Assembly (NCBI GenBank): GCA_023230485.1
Contig: JALNXG010000044.1
Span: forward strand, 1-32,810
Reading direction: 5' to 3'
Source: Melioribacteraceae bacterium
Lineage (GTDB): Bacteria; Bacteroidota; Ignavibacteria; Ignavibacteriales; Melioribacteraceae
DNA length: 32,810 bases
How positions within the stretch are numbered: position 1 is the first letter of the stretch; each line of letters starts with the position of its first letter. This document shows positions 1 through 7,136 of the stretch, in pieces. Under the pieces are notes generated by a model. It was not told the DNA's origin. It ran no database searches and saw nothing but the letters and a program-made list of their open reading frames with translations. The position numbers and the translations under genes are program-made.

Positions 1-966
1 CAATCTCTTAATTTCATTTCCATTTATATCATAAACTATAAGAGATACATTTTCAGTTCTTGGTAAAGAAAATGATATTTGTGTTGTAGGATTAAATGGA
101 TTAGGATAATTTTGATTCAATTGGAAATCACTTCCAATAGGTGAATCTTCTCTAATTACATCGGTTGAAGAGTGTGGGTCGCCATGACATTGCTGGCAAT
201 CCATATTTGAATTTACATTATACATTAAATTTGGTCCGTGGCAGCCCATACATGCTTTTGTTCCGGCTGTGGTCGTAAATGTTGAAACAAATGTAGAAGC
301 ATAATGAGCATTTAATATTTCCGCTGTTTTAGCAGCTGCATCTGCTGTTACTCTTGCACATCTTTCTTTTCTTTCGAGATCGCCAAATTTTTTCCTTGCT
401 TTATTACACCAATCTGAAACTGATACGTGGCAAAGTGTACTACCGCATACATTCTGTGGTAATGCAGCATCATATTTATGCTCTAAGAAATTACCTGCAA
501 CTGCAGTATCATTCGATGCATCCGTAGGAAGTTCATTAGAGGCGTACCAGCCCCATAATTCGTTAATCAATTTGCCTGAATCAGCTTTAGAAACTGCTAA
601 ACTAATTAATGCTGCGCCACCATTGATAGCACCACATAAAGTACCCCAGCCATTTCCGCCACCTCTTCCGAATAGCATTACTTCAATCGGTAATGATGTC
701 CATGGTTCACCAATTTTTTCTCTCAATCCTTCTACTAATCCCCCAAACGCTCCTGCACAGCAATCCATATCGTGCCAGTATAAATAATGAGCTTTTTTTC
801 TTACATCTTCAACGTCCAACTGAGCATAAGGATATGGCCATACTGCTGTTCCATCTGCTTTAATTTTGTCATTTGCTAAAAAATTTAATCCTGCTACTCC
901 AACTGCTGCACCTAGTGCAAATTTTGACGTGTTCGCCAAAAAGTCTTTTCTCGTCTGTTTTTCCAT
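1..966 (-). CDS. Split-Soret-type dihaem cytochrome c with type IX secretion sorting domain (3' end outside window)
   Basis: Read from the ATG at 966 down to base 1, the frame is open for 322 codons with no stop, so the C-terminus lies outside the window. Residues 1-32 form a leader: TRKDFL at 5-10 (a twin-arginine-like motif with RK instead of RR), then a hydrophobic stretch ALGAAVGVAGLNFLA. Cysteine-rich segments follow: DCCAGAFGG (68-76), TLCGAINGG (109-117), NVCGSTLCH (172-180), DWC (185-187), ERC (201-203). This layout resembles split-Soret cytochrome c and the C_GCAxxG_C_C redox family. Two c-haem sites sit near the C-terminus: CMGCH (239-243) and CQQCH (257-261), as in split-Soret cytochromes. 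From about residue 281, FQLNQNYPNPFNPTT begins a type IX (Por) sorting domain with the usual VYDINGNEI strand. The protein is probably exported and surface-attached or secreted, with a redox role. The partner and reaction are unknown. Family call fairly sure; export route uncertain. Confidence 0.85.
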   Translation of the reverse strand, partial: MEKQTRKDFLANTSKFALGAAVGVAGLNFLANDKIKADGTAVWPYPYAQLDVEDVRKKAHYLYWHDMDCCAGAFGGLVEGLREKIGEPWTSLPIEVMLFGRGGGNGWGTLCGAINGGAALISLAVSKADSGKLINELWGWYASNELPTDASNDTAVAGNFLEHKYDAALPQNVCGSTLCHVSVSDWCNKARKKFGDLERKERCARVTADAAAKTAEILNAHYASTFVSTFTTTAGTKACMGCHGPNLMYNVNSNMDCQQCHGDPHSSTDVIREDSPIGSDFQLNQNYPNPFNPTTQISFSLPRTENVSLIVYDINGNEIKRL

Positions 967-1095
967 TATTTTTGTTGACCTCTGTTAAGTTATAGATTAA
1001 AGGAAACTTACTCAACTTAAAGCAAAAACTTTGCCAATAAAATATATTCAGATTATAAGGTATTTATATGCTATTAATTATGGATAGTAAATCCT

Positions 1096-1116
1096 ATTGA
1101 AACAATACGTTTCAAT
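1096..1116. repeat. Perfect 8-bp inverted repeat upstream of the cytochrome gene
   Basis: ATTGAAAC (1096-1103) and GTTTCAAT (1109-1116) are exact reverse complements separated by AATAC. The site lies 130 bp upstream of the cytochrome start and 39 bp beyond the coaD stop. No T-run follows on the minus strand, so it is a poor intrinsic terminator. An operator or a processed hairpin at the end of the coaD transcript is equally possible. Confidence 0.45.
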
Positions 1117-1129
1117 CTCGATTAGATAG

Positions 1130-1147
1130 TGTTCCAATTGTGGAACA
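1130..1147. repeat. 7-bp inverted repeat just downstream of coaD
   Basis: TGTTCCA (1130-1136) and TGGAACA (1141-1147) are exact reverse complements with the spacer ATTG. The repeat starts 7 bp past the coaD stop (minus strand). It would form a stable small hairpin in the coaD transcript, but no U-tract follows in that direction. It may be a weak transcript-end structure for the hrcA-coaD run or a protein-binding palindrome. The rest of the 188-bp gap (967-1154) is AT-rich and shows nothing else I can name. Confidence 0.4.
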
Positions 1148-1154
1148 AAATGTT

Positions 1155-1637
1155 TTATTTCTTTTTACGTTCTTCCAATTTTTTTATTACAATCGGCGGT
1201 ACAAAATCGGAAATATCGCTATTGAACTGAGATAAATTACGTACAATGGTTGAATTGAGATATGTATATTTTTCATGAGGCATTAGAAATATTGTCGAGA
1301 GGTCCGGATTTAATTTCCTATTCATTAATGCCATCTGAAATTCGTATTCAAAATCAGATACAGCCCTAAGACCTCTTATTATTCCCACTGCGCCCATTGC
1401 CTTAGCATGATCTACCACTAAGCCATCGAATGAATCAACGGTTACAGTATTAAATTCTTTTAAGCTTTCGCGCAGCATATCTAATCGTTCTTCTATGGTA
1501 AACATACCGGCGGTCTTACCCGGATTTTTTGCAATCGTTACAATCACTTCATCAAAAAGTTCAATCGCTCTTTTTACGATATCAATATGACCATTGGTTA
1601 CAGGATCGAAAGTCCCCGGATAAATTACTTTTTTCAT
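1155..1637 (-). CDS. coaD: Pantetheine-phosphate adenylyltransferase
   Basis: CoaD transfers AMP from ATP to 4'-phosphopantetheine, the penultimate cytosolic step of coenzyme A synthesis. At 160 residues it has the normal family length. The nucleotidyltransferase signature appears as PGTFDPVTNGHIDI (7-20) with the (H/T)xGH motif TNGH at 14-17. Further family segments are RGLRAVSDFEYE (88-99), which contacts substrate and the hexamer interface, and NSTIVR (128-133), the equivalent of the usual ISSTxVR ATP-binding motif. It is the last gene of the minus-strand run from hrcA, starting 5 bp after the rsmD stop. The rsmD-coaD pairing is common across bacteria. The lysine-rich tail (ERKKK) is unremarkable. 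Confidence 0.97.
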   Translation of the reverse strand: MKKVIYPGTFDPVTNGHIDIVKRAIELFDEVIVTIAKNPGKTAGMFTIEERLDMLRESLKEFNTVTVDSFDGLVVDHAKAMGAVGIIRGLRAVSDFEYEFQMALMNRKLNPDLSTIFLMPHEKYTYLNSTIVRNLSQFNSDISDFVPPIVIKKLEERKKK

Positions 1638-1642
1638 TTTTT

Positions 1643-2191
1643 TTAACTCTGAATATATTTATAAATAAGACTATCACCTATCTGCTTAAAAGGTTCAATA
1701 CCAAATCCTTCGATATCCTCATTCTTGGTTTGAACCGATCTTTCGATAATCAGTATTCCATCTTCCGTTAAATAATTATTTTTTAGAATATTCTTCACAA
1801 CAAGATGAATATCATTTTTGAAAAATGGTGGGTCAGCAAGAATTAGTTCATATTGAATATGTTCATTAAGTGTAGAAAATTTTATCGCTTCCATATTGAA
1901 AATTCTACATTCACTCGAGGCATCCAATGAATCGATATTTTCTTTTAGTACTTTCGCTACCTGGAAATTCTTTTCCACAAAATGAACTTCACCTGCGCCT
2001 CTACTCAATGCTTCCAAACCCAATGAACCTGAGCCCGCATATATATCGCATACTTTTATTTCATCGAAATCAATTTGATTATATAGATAATTGAAAAGTG
2101 ACTCTTTTACTTTATCGGTAGTTGGGCGGACCAACTTTGAATTAGGGAACTTTACTTTTCTCCCGCCATATATGCCTGCAATTATTCTCAA
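1643..2191 (-). CDS. rsmD: 16S rRNA (guanine(966)-N2)-methyltransferase
   Basis: RsmD methylates N2 of G966 in 16S rRNA on the assembled 30S subunit, using S-adenosylmethionine. The 182-residue protein has the family N-terminus MRIIAGIYGGRKVKFP and RPTTDKVKESLFN (22-34). SAM-binding motif I is CDIYAGSGSLGLEALSRGA (48-66), and the catalytic DPPF tetrapeptide of exocyclic-amine methyltransferases is at 120-123. The gene abuts its upstream neighbour with no gap (2191/2192) and is followed 5 bp later by coaD, so translation of the three is probably coupled. Confidence 0.95.
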   Translation of the reverse strand: MRIIAGIYGGRKVKFPNSKLVRPTTDKVKESLFNYLYNQIDFDEIKVCDIYAGSGSLGLEALSRGAGEVHFVEKNFQVAKVLKENIDSLDASSECRIFNMEAIKFSTLNEHIQYELILADPPFFKNDIHLVVKNILKNNYLTEDGILIIERSVQTKNEDIEGFGIEPFKQIGDSLIYKYIQS

Positions 2192-3112
2192 CTAAACCAC
2201 CCTCAATGCGATTCCAACTGAACCCGTAAATGAATTAAATAAATCAGTATATAAATTCTTATGCACAATATTCTTATTCGCTTTAATTCCGAAGAAAGGG
2301 TTTGTTCTTATTACGTTCCATTGAAAATCATTCATTAGATTACTTATTAATTTCTCATTTCGTAATTCATTAAATAAGTATAGGTCAGAAATTTTCTTTT
2401 CCCCCATTTCCACCAATGCTCTCATCTTTTCCAATTCATTTTTAAGGACGAAATAATCGATTTTATCTTTATACTCAACGACTTTAAAAATTACAGGAAT
2501 ATTATTATGAAGAAGTGAAATGGAAAAAAGATTCTCTTCGAAAAATATGCTTATAGTAGCTTCTTCGGCAAGAGCAACTTTTTCTAATTTAATAAATGCA
2601 TTAGAAGAAATATGGGCGTTATCTATGTAACGTAGTTCAAGATTATTTCCCGTTGCAAGCCTATTAAGTGAAGTCAACACCTCTTTATTAAGTCCAAATA
2701 CTATTGATGATTTATAAGGAAGTAGTGGAGAACTTACTTCTATATTTTGAATCAAAAGTGATTTATTATTAATATGAGGGAATAAGATTCCGCTTTCCCA
2801 TTTGTAATTTTCTGTTTGATCTTTTTTAATTAAGGATTCTTCAACTGGTATTTGAAAAATATTAAAGAATTGGTTAGACAAAGAGAATGATACAAAGCGT
2901 GAACTAAAAGAGGAATCTTTTTTAAATTTAGAAAGGACATCATTTACTTGATAAAATAGATTTGGGCTATCGCCGCCCAAATCTATTTTATTTTCAAAAA
3001 CTATCTCTTCAAGGTTACCTAAATGAAAAGCATTACTTTCAAAAACTATTTCAACAAACTGGATTTTATCTATCGATAGAAAACAGCCAAGATGATTCTT
3101 AAAACCAGGCAT
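2192..3112 (-). CDS. Actin-like-fold protein of DUF3822/PilM type, function unknown
   Basis: The 306-residue protein has no catalytic motif I can name. It opens with a strand-rich segment (FLSIDKIQFVEIVFES). A central stretch, SIVFGLNKEVLTSLNRLATGNNLELRYIDNAHISSNAF, recalls the second half of PilM-like actin folds. It ends SFTGSVGIALRVV, like the closing 'AxGLAxR' helix of PilM. In Bacteroidota a DUF3822 protein with this fold commonly precedes rsmD (recalled synteny, not checked here), and this gene touches rsmD with zero gap. No signal peptide or membrane segment is evident, so it is probably cytoplasmic. A role in pili is not supported by any neighbouring pil gene. Fold assignment moderate, function unknown. 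Confidence 0.6.
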   Translation of the reverse strand: MPGFKNHLGCFLSIDKIQFVEIVFESNAFHLGNLEEIVFENKIDLGGDSPNLFYQVNDVLSKFKKDSSFSSRFVSFSLSNQFFNIFQIPVEESLIKKDQTENYKWESGILFPHINNKSLLIQNIEVSSPLLPYKSSIVFGLNKEVLTSLNRLATGNNLELRYIDNAHISSNAFIKLEKVALAEEATISIFFEENLFSISLLHNNIPVIFKVVEYKDKIDYFVLKNELEKMRALVEMGEKKISDLYLFNELRNEKLISNLMNDFQWNVIRTNPFFGIKANKNIVHKNLYTDLFNSFTGSVGIALRVV

Positions 3113-3120
3113 CTATCATT

Positions 3121-3678
3121 TTATTCCCATGATGCAGTATAACGCATTGCATCACTATATAAATCGCCTACGGCACCATATCCGTCAGGACATCTAACAA
3201 CATATCTTTTACCAATTACGGTTGAAGAATCAACTTTAATTACATTTCCTCTTCTATCAATAACAGTATCGGCAGATTTGGATGTATCAACTTCTAAGAT
3301 AAATGCCATTCCGCTTTTTGGTGATTTGAATAATGAATCCCAAAGCTCTTCGCCATTTTTAAGACTTACAAAAGTGTTTGTTGGTCTTCCGGTAATTGAA
3401 TCTGTACCGGTAATAGCTTTTTGTACACTCGGATCTGTTTTTAAGAAATTTACTAAACTATCCATGCTATCAGTAAATCTATTATACTTATTGAACCATA
3501 GCTTTTCGCCTTCTCTAATATTGAGCATTCTAGCTCTAGATTCAGCCTTATAATATTTTTCATTTTCCACAACTTCCTGTGGTTCAAGAATCGCTACTCT
3601 GATTAGTACATAGATTAGAACTAGTATAACGGCATAAAGCCCAGCATGCAAATACCAGGGTTCTGATTTAATTGACAT
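3121..3678 (-). CDS. Single-pass membrane protein of unknown function
   Basis: I do not recognise this 185-residue protein. It has a short N-terminal cytoplasmic segment, one strong transmembrane helix at about residues 10-31 (LHAGLYAVILVLIYVLIRVAIL), then an extracytoplasmic or periplasmic domain. The first part of that domain is helical and charged (AESRARMLNIREGEKLWFNKYNRFTDS). The second part is strand-like, with an Asp/Ser-rich stretch and a conserved-looking CPDGYGAVGDLYSDAMRY near the C-terminus holding its only cysteine. A strong Shine-Dalgarno (CCGGAGGA, 3684-3691) precedes the start by about 5 nt, unusual in this window. It lies 22 bp after the helix-hairpin-helix gene and 8 bp before the actin-like-fold gene. 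The juxtaposition recalls PilM/PilN-type pairs, but sequence support is weak. Confidence 0.7.
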   Translation of the reverse strand: MSIKSEPWYLHAGLYAVILVLIYVLIRVAILEPQEVVENEKYYKAESRARMLNIREGEKLWFNKYNRFTDSMDSLVNFLKTDPSVQKAITGTDSITGRPTNTFVSLKNGEELWDSLFKSPKSGMAFILEVDTSKSADTVIDRRGNVIKVDSSTVIGKRYVVRCPDGYGAVGDLYSDAMRYTASWE

Positions 3679-3700
3679 ATTTTCCTCCGGAGATTTTTCT

Positions 3701-4180
3701 TTATTTCACAATAATATAATTTTTAATTTTAGAGAACTTAATCTGTCCGATACCTTTTACTTTTATCAAATCCTCTTCTTTCTCAAAGCTACCATTTAAT
3801 TTCCGGTAATCAATTATCTTCCGGGCAGTCTTTTCACCTATACCAGGCAGAAGAATTAATTCCGATATCCCTGCTTTATTTATATCAATCTTATGGGATT
3901 CAATTTTATTAGCGTTAAAATCCAAAAGTTCTGCTTTAGAAGCAATACTTTTTTTTACATTTTTTTCTGTTTCTGCTTTTATTGTATCTCTTTGTAAAAA
4001 GAACAAACTATCTTCTTTTGAATAATCTATACTATTTAATTGCGGTAATCTAGTATCCGAGAAAGTATATTTAATAATTGACCCTGTAATAATAGTAAAC
4101 AAAAGAAAAAGAATCACTTTTCCTTCTGTTTCCGTAAATCCAATTTTACCGATCAGCTTATTAAAAAAGTTTAATTTCAA
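3701..4180 (-). CDS. ComEA-like helix-hairpin-helix protein, membrane-anchored
   Basis: The 159-residue protein has one hydrophobic helix at about 22-41 (KVILFLLFTIITGSIIKYTF), a polar linker, and a C-terminal domain from about residue 95. That domain holds two helix-hairpin-helix motifs: INKAGISELILLPGIGEKTARKIIDYR and LIKVKGIGQIKFSKIKNYI. This is the ComEA architecture: membrane anchor, variable spacer, and a (HhH)2 domain that binds double-stranded DNA without sequence preference. ComEA captures DNA during natural transformation, but single-copy HhH proteins in this phylum are not always tied to competence. Its start overlaps the dnaJ stop by 4 nt (ATGA), so it is co-translated with the chaperone operon. 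No other competence gene is visible. Confidence 0.8.
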   Translation of the reverse strand: MKLNFFNKLIGKIGFTETEGKVILFLLFTIITGSIIKYTFSDTRLPQLNSIDYSKEDSLFFLQRDTIKAETEKNVKKSIASKAELLDFNANKIESHKIDINKAGISELILLPGIGEKTARKIIDYRKLNGSFEKEEDLIKVKGIGQIKFSKIKNYIIVK

Positions 4181-5316
4181 GTTGCTACTTTTATATTATC
4201 CATTTTTTGCAATTGATTCAATAGTTCTTTTTCATTAGCAGTAACATGTTTAGGCACATGAATATTGATTTTAACTAATTGATCTCCGGCACCATGACTA
4301 TTTAGATGCTGAATTCCTTTCTCTCTCATTTTAAGGTATTTACCTGCCTGCGTTCCCGCGTCAATTTTTAGCTTGGCTCGTCCGCTTAGAGTAGGTACTT
4401 CTACATCCGTACCAAGAACTGCTTCTGGGAAAGAAAGATTTAATTCATATATAACATTATCCCCATCTCTTACTAAAAATTCATGCTGTAATTCTTGAAA
4501 TATAACAATTATATCTCCGTTTCTACCGCCATTCTTTCCTGCATTCCCCTGCCCTTGAAGTGTTAAATAGCTGTTATCATACACTCCCGCAGGAACGTTT
4601 ATTTTTACAGTTGCTTCTGAATTAACTCTACCTTCGCCCGAGCAAGTGATACATTTATCAGAAATAATTTTTCCCGTGCCGCTGCAATTATTACAACTAG
4701 TTACATTAACGAACTGACCAAATACTGATCTAGAAACCTGCCTTACTTCGCCCGTACCACCGCATACAGTACAGTTCTTAAATGATGATGAATTTTTTGC
4801 TCCTGAACCGGCGCATGTTTCGCATGTATTATATTTTTTTATTTTCACTTTTTTGGTTGTGCCTTTAGCAATCTCCTCCAAAGTGAGTTTAAGTGTAATC
4901 TTTAAGTCTGCACCCGGAGTACCCGTTTGACGCTGTCTTCTCCTTTGCTGAGAAGAACCACCCCCGCCGAAGAAATCATCAAATATAGAACCGCCGCCAC
5001 TACTACTGCCTCCGAAACTCGATCCAAAAATATCTGAAAAATGCGAGAAAATATCGCTAGCATCTCCAAAACCTTGGAAATCTTGCCCTCCCTTAATTCC
5101 TTTATGTCCATATCGATCGTACTTTGCTCGTTTATCATCATGGCTTAGAATTTCATATGCTTCGGCTGCTTCTTTAAATTTATCTTCTGCTTCCTTATTA
5201 CCCGGATTTCTATCAGGATGATATTGCATCGCTAATTTTCTATATGATTTCTTTAAGTCTTCTTTTGATGCGTTTTTTTCCACGCCCAATATTTCGTAAT
5301 AATCTCTCTTTTCCAT
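4177..5316 (-). CDS. dnaJ: Chaperone DnaJ (Hsp40), type I
   Basis: DnaJ stimulates the DnaK ATPase and delivers unfolded clients to it. All type I domains are present in order. The J domain (1-70) has the HPD tripeptide at 33-35. A Gly/Phe-rich linker runs from about 72 to 125. Four CxxCxGxG zinc-binding repeats start at C165, C182, C208 and C222, followed by the substrate-binding C-terminal domains. The length of 379 is normal. It follows grpE by 17 bp and overlaps the HhH gene by 4 nt. There is no dnaK in the window, so DnaK must be encoded elsewhere, as in the common hrcA-grpE-dnaJ arrangement without dnaK. Confidence 0.98.
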   Translation of the reverse strand: MEKRDYYEILGVEKNASKEDLKKSYRKLAMQYHPDRNPGNKEAEDKFKEAAEAYEILSHDDKRAKYDRYGHKGIKGGQDFQGFGDASDIFSHFSDIFGSSFGGSSSGGGSIFDDFFGGGGSSQQRRRQRQTGTPGADLKITLKLTLEEIAKGTTKKVKIKKYNTCETCAGSGAKNSSSFKNCTVCGGTGEVRQVSRSVFGQFVNVTSCNNCSGTGKIISDKCITCSGEGRVNSEATVKINVPAGVYDNSYLTLQGQGNAGKNGGRNGDIIVIFQELQHEFLVRDGDNVIYELNLSFPEAVLGTDVEVPTLSGRAKLKIDAGTQAGKYLKMREKGIQHLNSHGAGDQLVKINIHVPKHVTANEKELLNQLQKMDNIKVAT

Positions 5317-5333
5317 TTTCCTGATTTTTTATT

Positions 5334-5936
5334 TTATGAAATTAATTCTTGACTAACAATTACTTTTGCATGACGAATTACTTTATCTCTTAATTTATAT
5401 CCTTTTTCTAAAACTTCGAGAACTGTATGAGGCGGAACAGAATCATCCGGTTTCTGCATTAAAGCATCGTGCAAATTAAAATCGAATGGATCCCCTTTCT
5501 CTGCTATTTTAGCAATTCCCTGCCCTTCTAATACTTTTGTAAATTTATCAAATACTAATTGAAGTCCTTTTTTTATACTCTCATAATTCGCCTGTTCATC
5601 CGCATGCTCCAATGATCTTTCCAGATCATCATATACTGGAAGTATATTAAGAAGTAATGACTCATTTGCAAATGAAAGAAAACTCTTTTGTTCTTCATTT
5701 ACTCTTCTCTTATAATTTTCAAAATCTGCTACCCTTCGCAGCAAAGTATCTTTCAAGTCGAAGTTAGCTTTTTCTAATTCTTCTATTTTTTTTTGCAAAT
5801 CATTACCTGTCTCGTTTTCCATCTCATTATTATCGCTTTCTAAATTTTCTTCTTGATTTGCATTTTCATAATTACTCTCGCTGTGTTTGGTTTCTTCGTT
5901 TTCCATACCCAAGTTTTCGTCTTTATTTTCATCCAT
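5334..5936 (-). CDS. grpE: Nucleotide exchange factor GrpE
   Basis: GrpE promotes ADP release from DnaK in the chaperone cycle. The first 45 or so residues are acidic and disordered, rich in Glu and Asn. A long dimerising coiled coil follows (KKIEELEKANFDLKDTLLRR, then VADFENYKRRV, a family hallmark). The C-terminal beta domain contains GIAKIAEKGDPFDFNLHDALMQ and ends with the typical VLEKGYKLRDKVIRHAKVIVSQ. The 200-residue length is ordinary. It lies between hrcA (11 bp gap) and dnaJ (17 bp gap), so the three heat-shock genes are almost certainly one transcript. Confidence 0.98.
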   Translation of the reverse strand: MDENKDENLGMENEETKHSESNYENANQEENLESDNNEMENETGNDLQKKIEELEKANFDLKDTLLRRVADFENYKRRVNEEQKSFLSFANESLLLNILPVYDDLERSLEHADEQANYESIKKGLQLVFDKFTKVLEGQGIAKIAEKGDPFDFNLHDALMQKPDDSVPPHTVLEVLEKGYKLRDKVIRHAKVIVSQELIS

Positions 5937-5947
5937 TATATTATCCT

Positions 5948-6991
5948 TTATATTTGTTTTTTTAATTCGTTTGAAAGCTGTTCCGCTATATATTGAACAG
6001 CAGCTACTATACGGGGATATTCCATTCTCTTAGGTCCCATAATTCCCAACGTCCCCTTTACATCCCCAAAATTATATTCTTTAGATATCATACTATATTC
6101 AGAAAATTTTTCATCGCTATTTTCTTGACCGATAGTTATCGTAACATCACTTATATTTGATTTTTGCGTCTCAAGAATATGTATAATTATATCTTTGTTT
6201 TCAATTAATTCTATTATACTTTGGAAGTGCTGAACACTTTCAAATTCCGGCTGTTTAATTAAATTTTTTGTCCCCGAAATAATTGTTTTTTCTGAACGCT
6301 CGGTTTTAAATATCTTATCAACCGAATCAAGAAACACTCTAACTATCGGCTTGAAAGAAGCATCATCAATATCTTTTACACGATTTCCGATAGTCGTCTT
6401 TATTTCTGAGAATTTTAATCCGCCGAGTTTCTCATTTAATATTGATTGAACTTTGCTAATCTGCTCTTCTTTTACTTCAGCATTTAGCTCCAAAGTAATC
6501 GTTCTTACTACCCCAGATATCACACTTATTACAACTAATATGCGAGTAGAAGACAAAAGAACAATCTGAATTTTTTCCAATATTGCATTATCATACTTTG
6601 GAAAGCTTACAACCGAGATCTGATTAGTCAATTCCGTTAAAATATTAGAGGCAACTAAAAGAATATCTTCTGTATCATTAGATGCAGAATCGAAATTAGA
6701 GTCGATCAGTTTTCTTAAATCTCTATCTAATTTCGGTGGTTCCATTAATGAATCTACATAAACACGATATCCTTTATCAGTCGGGATTCTTCCGGCAGAG
6801 GTATGCGGATGATTGAGATAACCGAGGTCTTCTAGATCGGACATAATATTCCGTATTGAAGCCGGGGAAAGCCCTATATCGTATTTCTTTGATATATATC
6901 GAGAACCCACCGGGTTAGCAGTCATTATAAACTGGTGGATTATATATCGAAGTATCGCTTTTTCTCTATCTTTTAATGTGTAACTATTCAT
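5948..6991 (-). CDS. hrcA: Heat-inducible transcription repressor HrcA
   Basis: HrcA is the repressor that binds CIRCE operators and is kept active by GroEL. The 347-residue protein shows the N-terminal winged helix: LKDREKAILRYIIHQFIMTANPVGSRYISKKYDIGLSPASIRNIMSDLEDLGYLNHPHTSAGRIPTDKGYRVYV (about 5-79), each block typical of HrcA. The C-terminal GAF-like domain ends with the family signature GTLGIMGPKRMEYPRIVAAVQYIAEQL. It is first in the minus-strand heat-shock run and divergent from purM across a 145-bp gap. I searched that gap for the CIRCE half-sites TTAGCACTC/GAGTGCTAA and found none, so this operon may not be autoregulated through CIRCE. Confidence 0.97.
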   Translation of the reverse strand: MNSYTLKDREKAILRYIIHQFIMTANPVGSRYISKKYDIGLSPASIRNIMSDLEDLGYLNHPHTSAGRIPTDKGYRVYVDSLMEPPKLDRDLRKLIDSNFDSASNDTEDILLVASNILTELTNQISVVSFPKYDNAILEKIQIVLLSSTRILVVISVISGVVRTITLELNAEVKEEQISKVQSILNEKLGGLKFSEIKTTIGNRVKDIDDASFKPIVRVFLDSVDKIFKTERSEKTIISGTKNLIKQPEFESVQHFQSIIELIENKDIIIHILETQKSNISDVTITIGQENSDEKFSEYSMISKEYNFGDVKGTLGIMGPKRMEYPRIVAAVQYIAEQLSNELKKQI

Positions 6992-7029
6992 TTCCGCTTA
7001 TAAATTTCGATTTAACTTTAAAATTTATG

Positions 7030-7060
7030 AAAAAATATTCACTTTTGCTTCGTTTTACAA
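7030..7060 (-). promoter_or_regulatory. Candidate hrcA promoter (Bacteroidota type)
   Basis: On the minus strand, TTG (7060-7058) is followed after exactly 20 nt by TATTTTTT (7037-7030), a 7/8 match to the -7 element TAnnTTTG. It sits about 39 bp upstream of the hrcA start. The region is AT-rich, so chance matches are likely. Confidence 0.3.
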
Positions 7061-7097
7061 TTTTTCTTCCGGTTCGGTTTCACTTTCAGTTTTTGCT

Positions 7098-7105
7098 TAT
7101 ATTTG
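7098..7105 (+). promoter_or_regulatory. Candidate -7 promoter element for purM
   Basis: TATATTTG matches TAnnTTTG at all fixed positions and lies 31 bp before the purM start. No TTG is found at the expected -33 distance, so only half of the promoter signature is supported. Confidence 0.35.
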
Positions 7106-7136
7106 GAATTAATTATAAAAAATCTATGGGGTCAGT

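Noticed and set aside
572..787. Plus-strand open frame of 71 codons
   Set aside because: It is antisense to the cytochrome gene, which has clear domain and motif support through this stretch; the product is proline-rich with no recognisable family.
1096..1120. GTTTCAATC/ATTGAAAC resembles the ends of CRISPR repeats
   Set aside because: The motif occurs only as one inverted pair here, with no regularly spaced direct repeats, no spacers and no cas genes nearby.
4902..5141. Minus-strand open frame of 79 codons
   Set aside because: Different frame within dnaJ covering the Gly-rich linker; no start signal or recognisable product.
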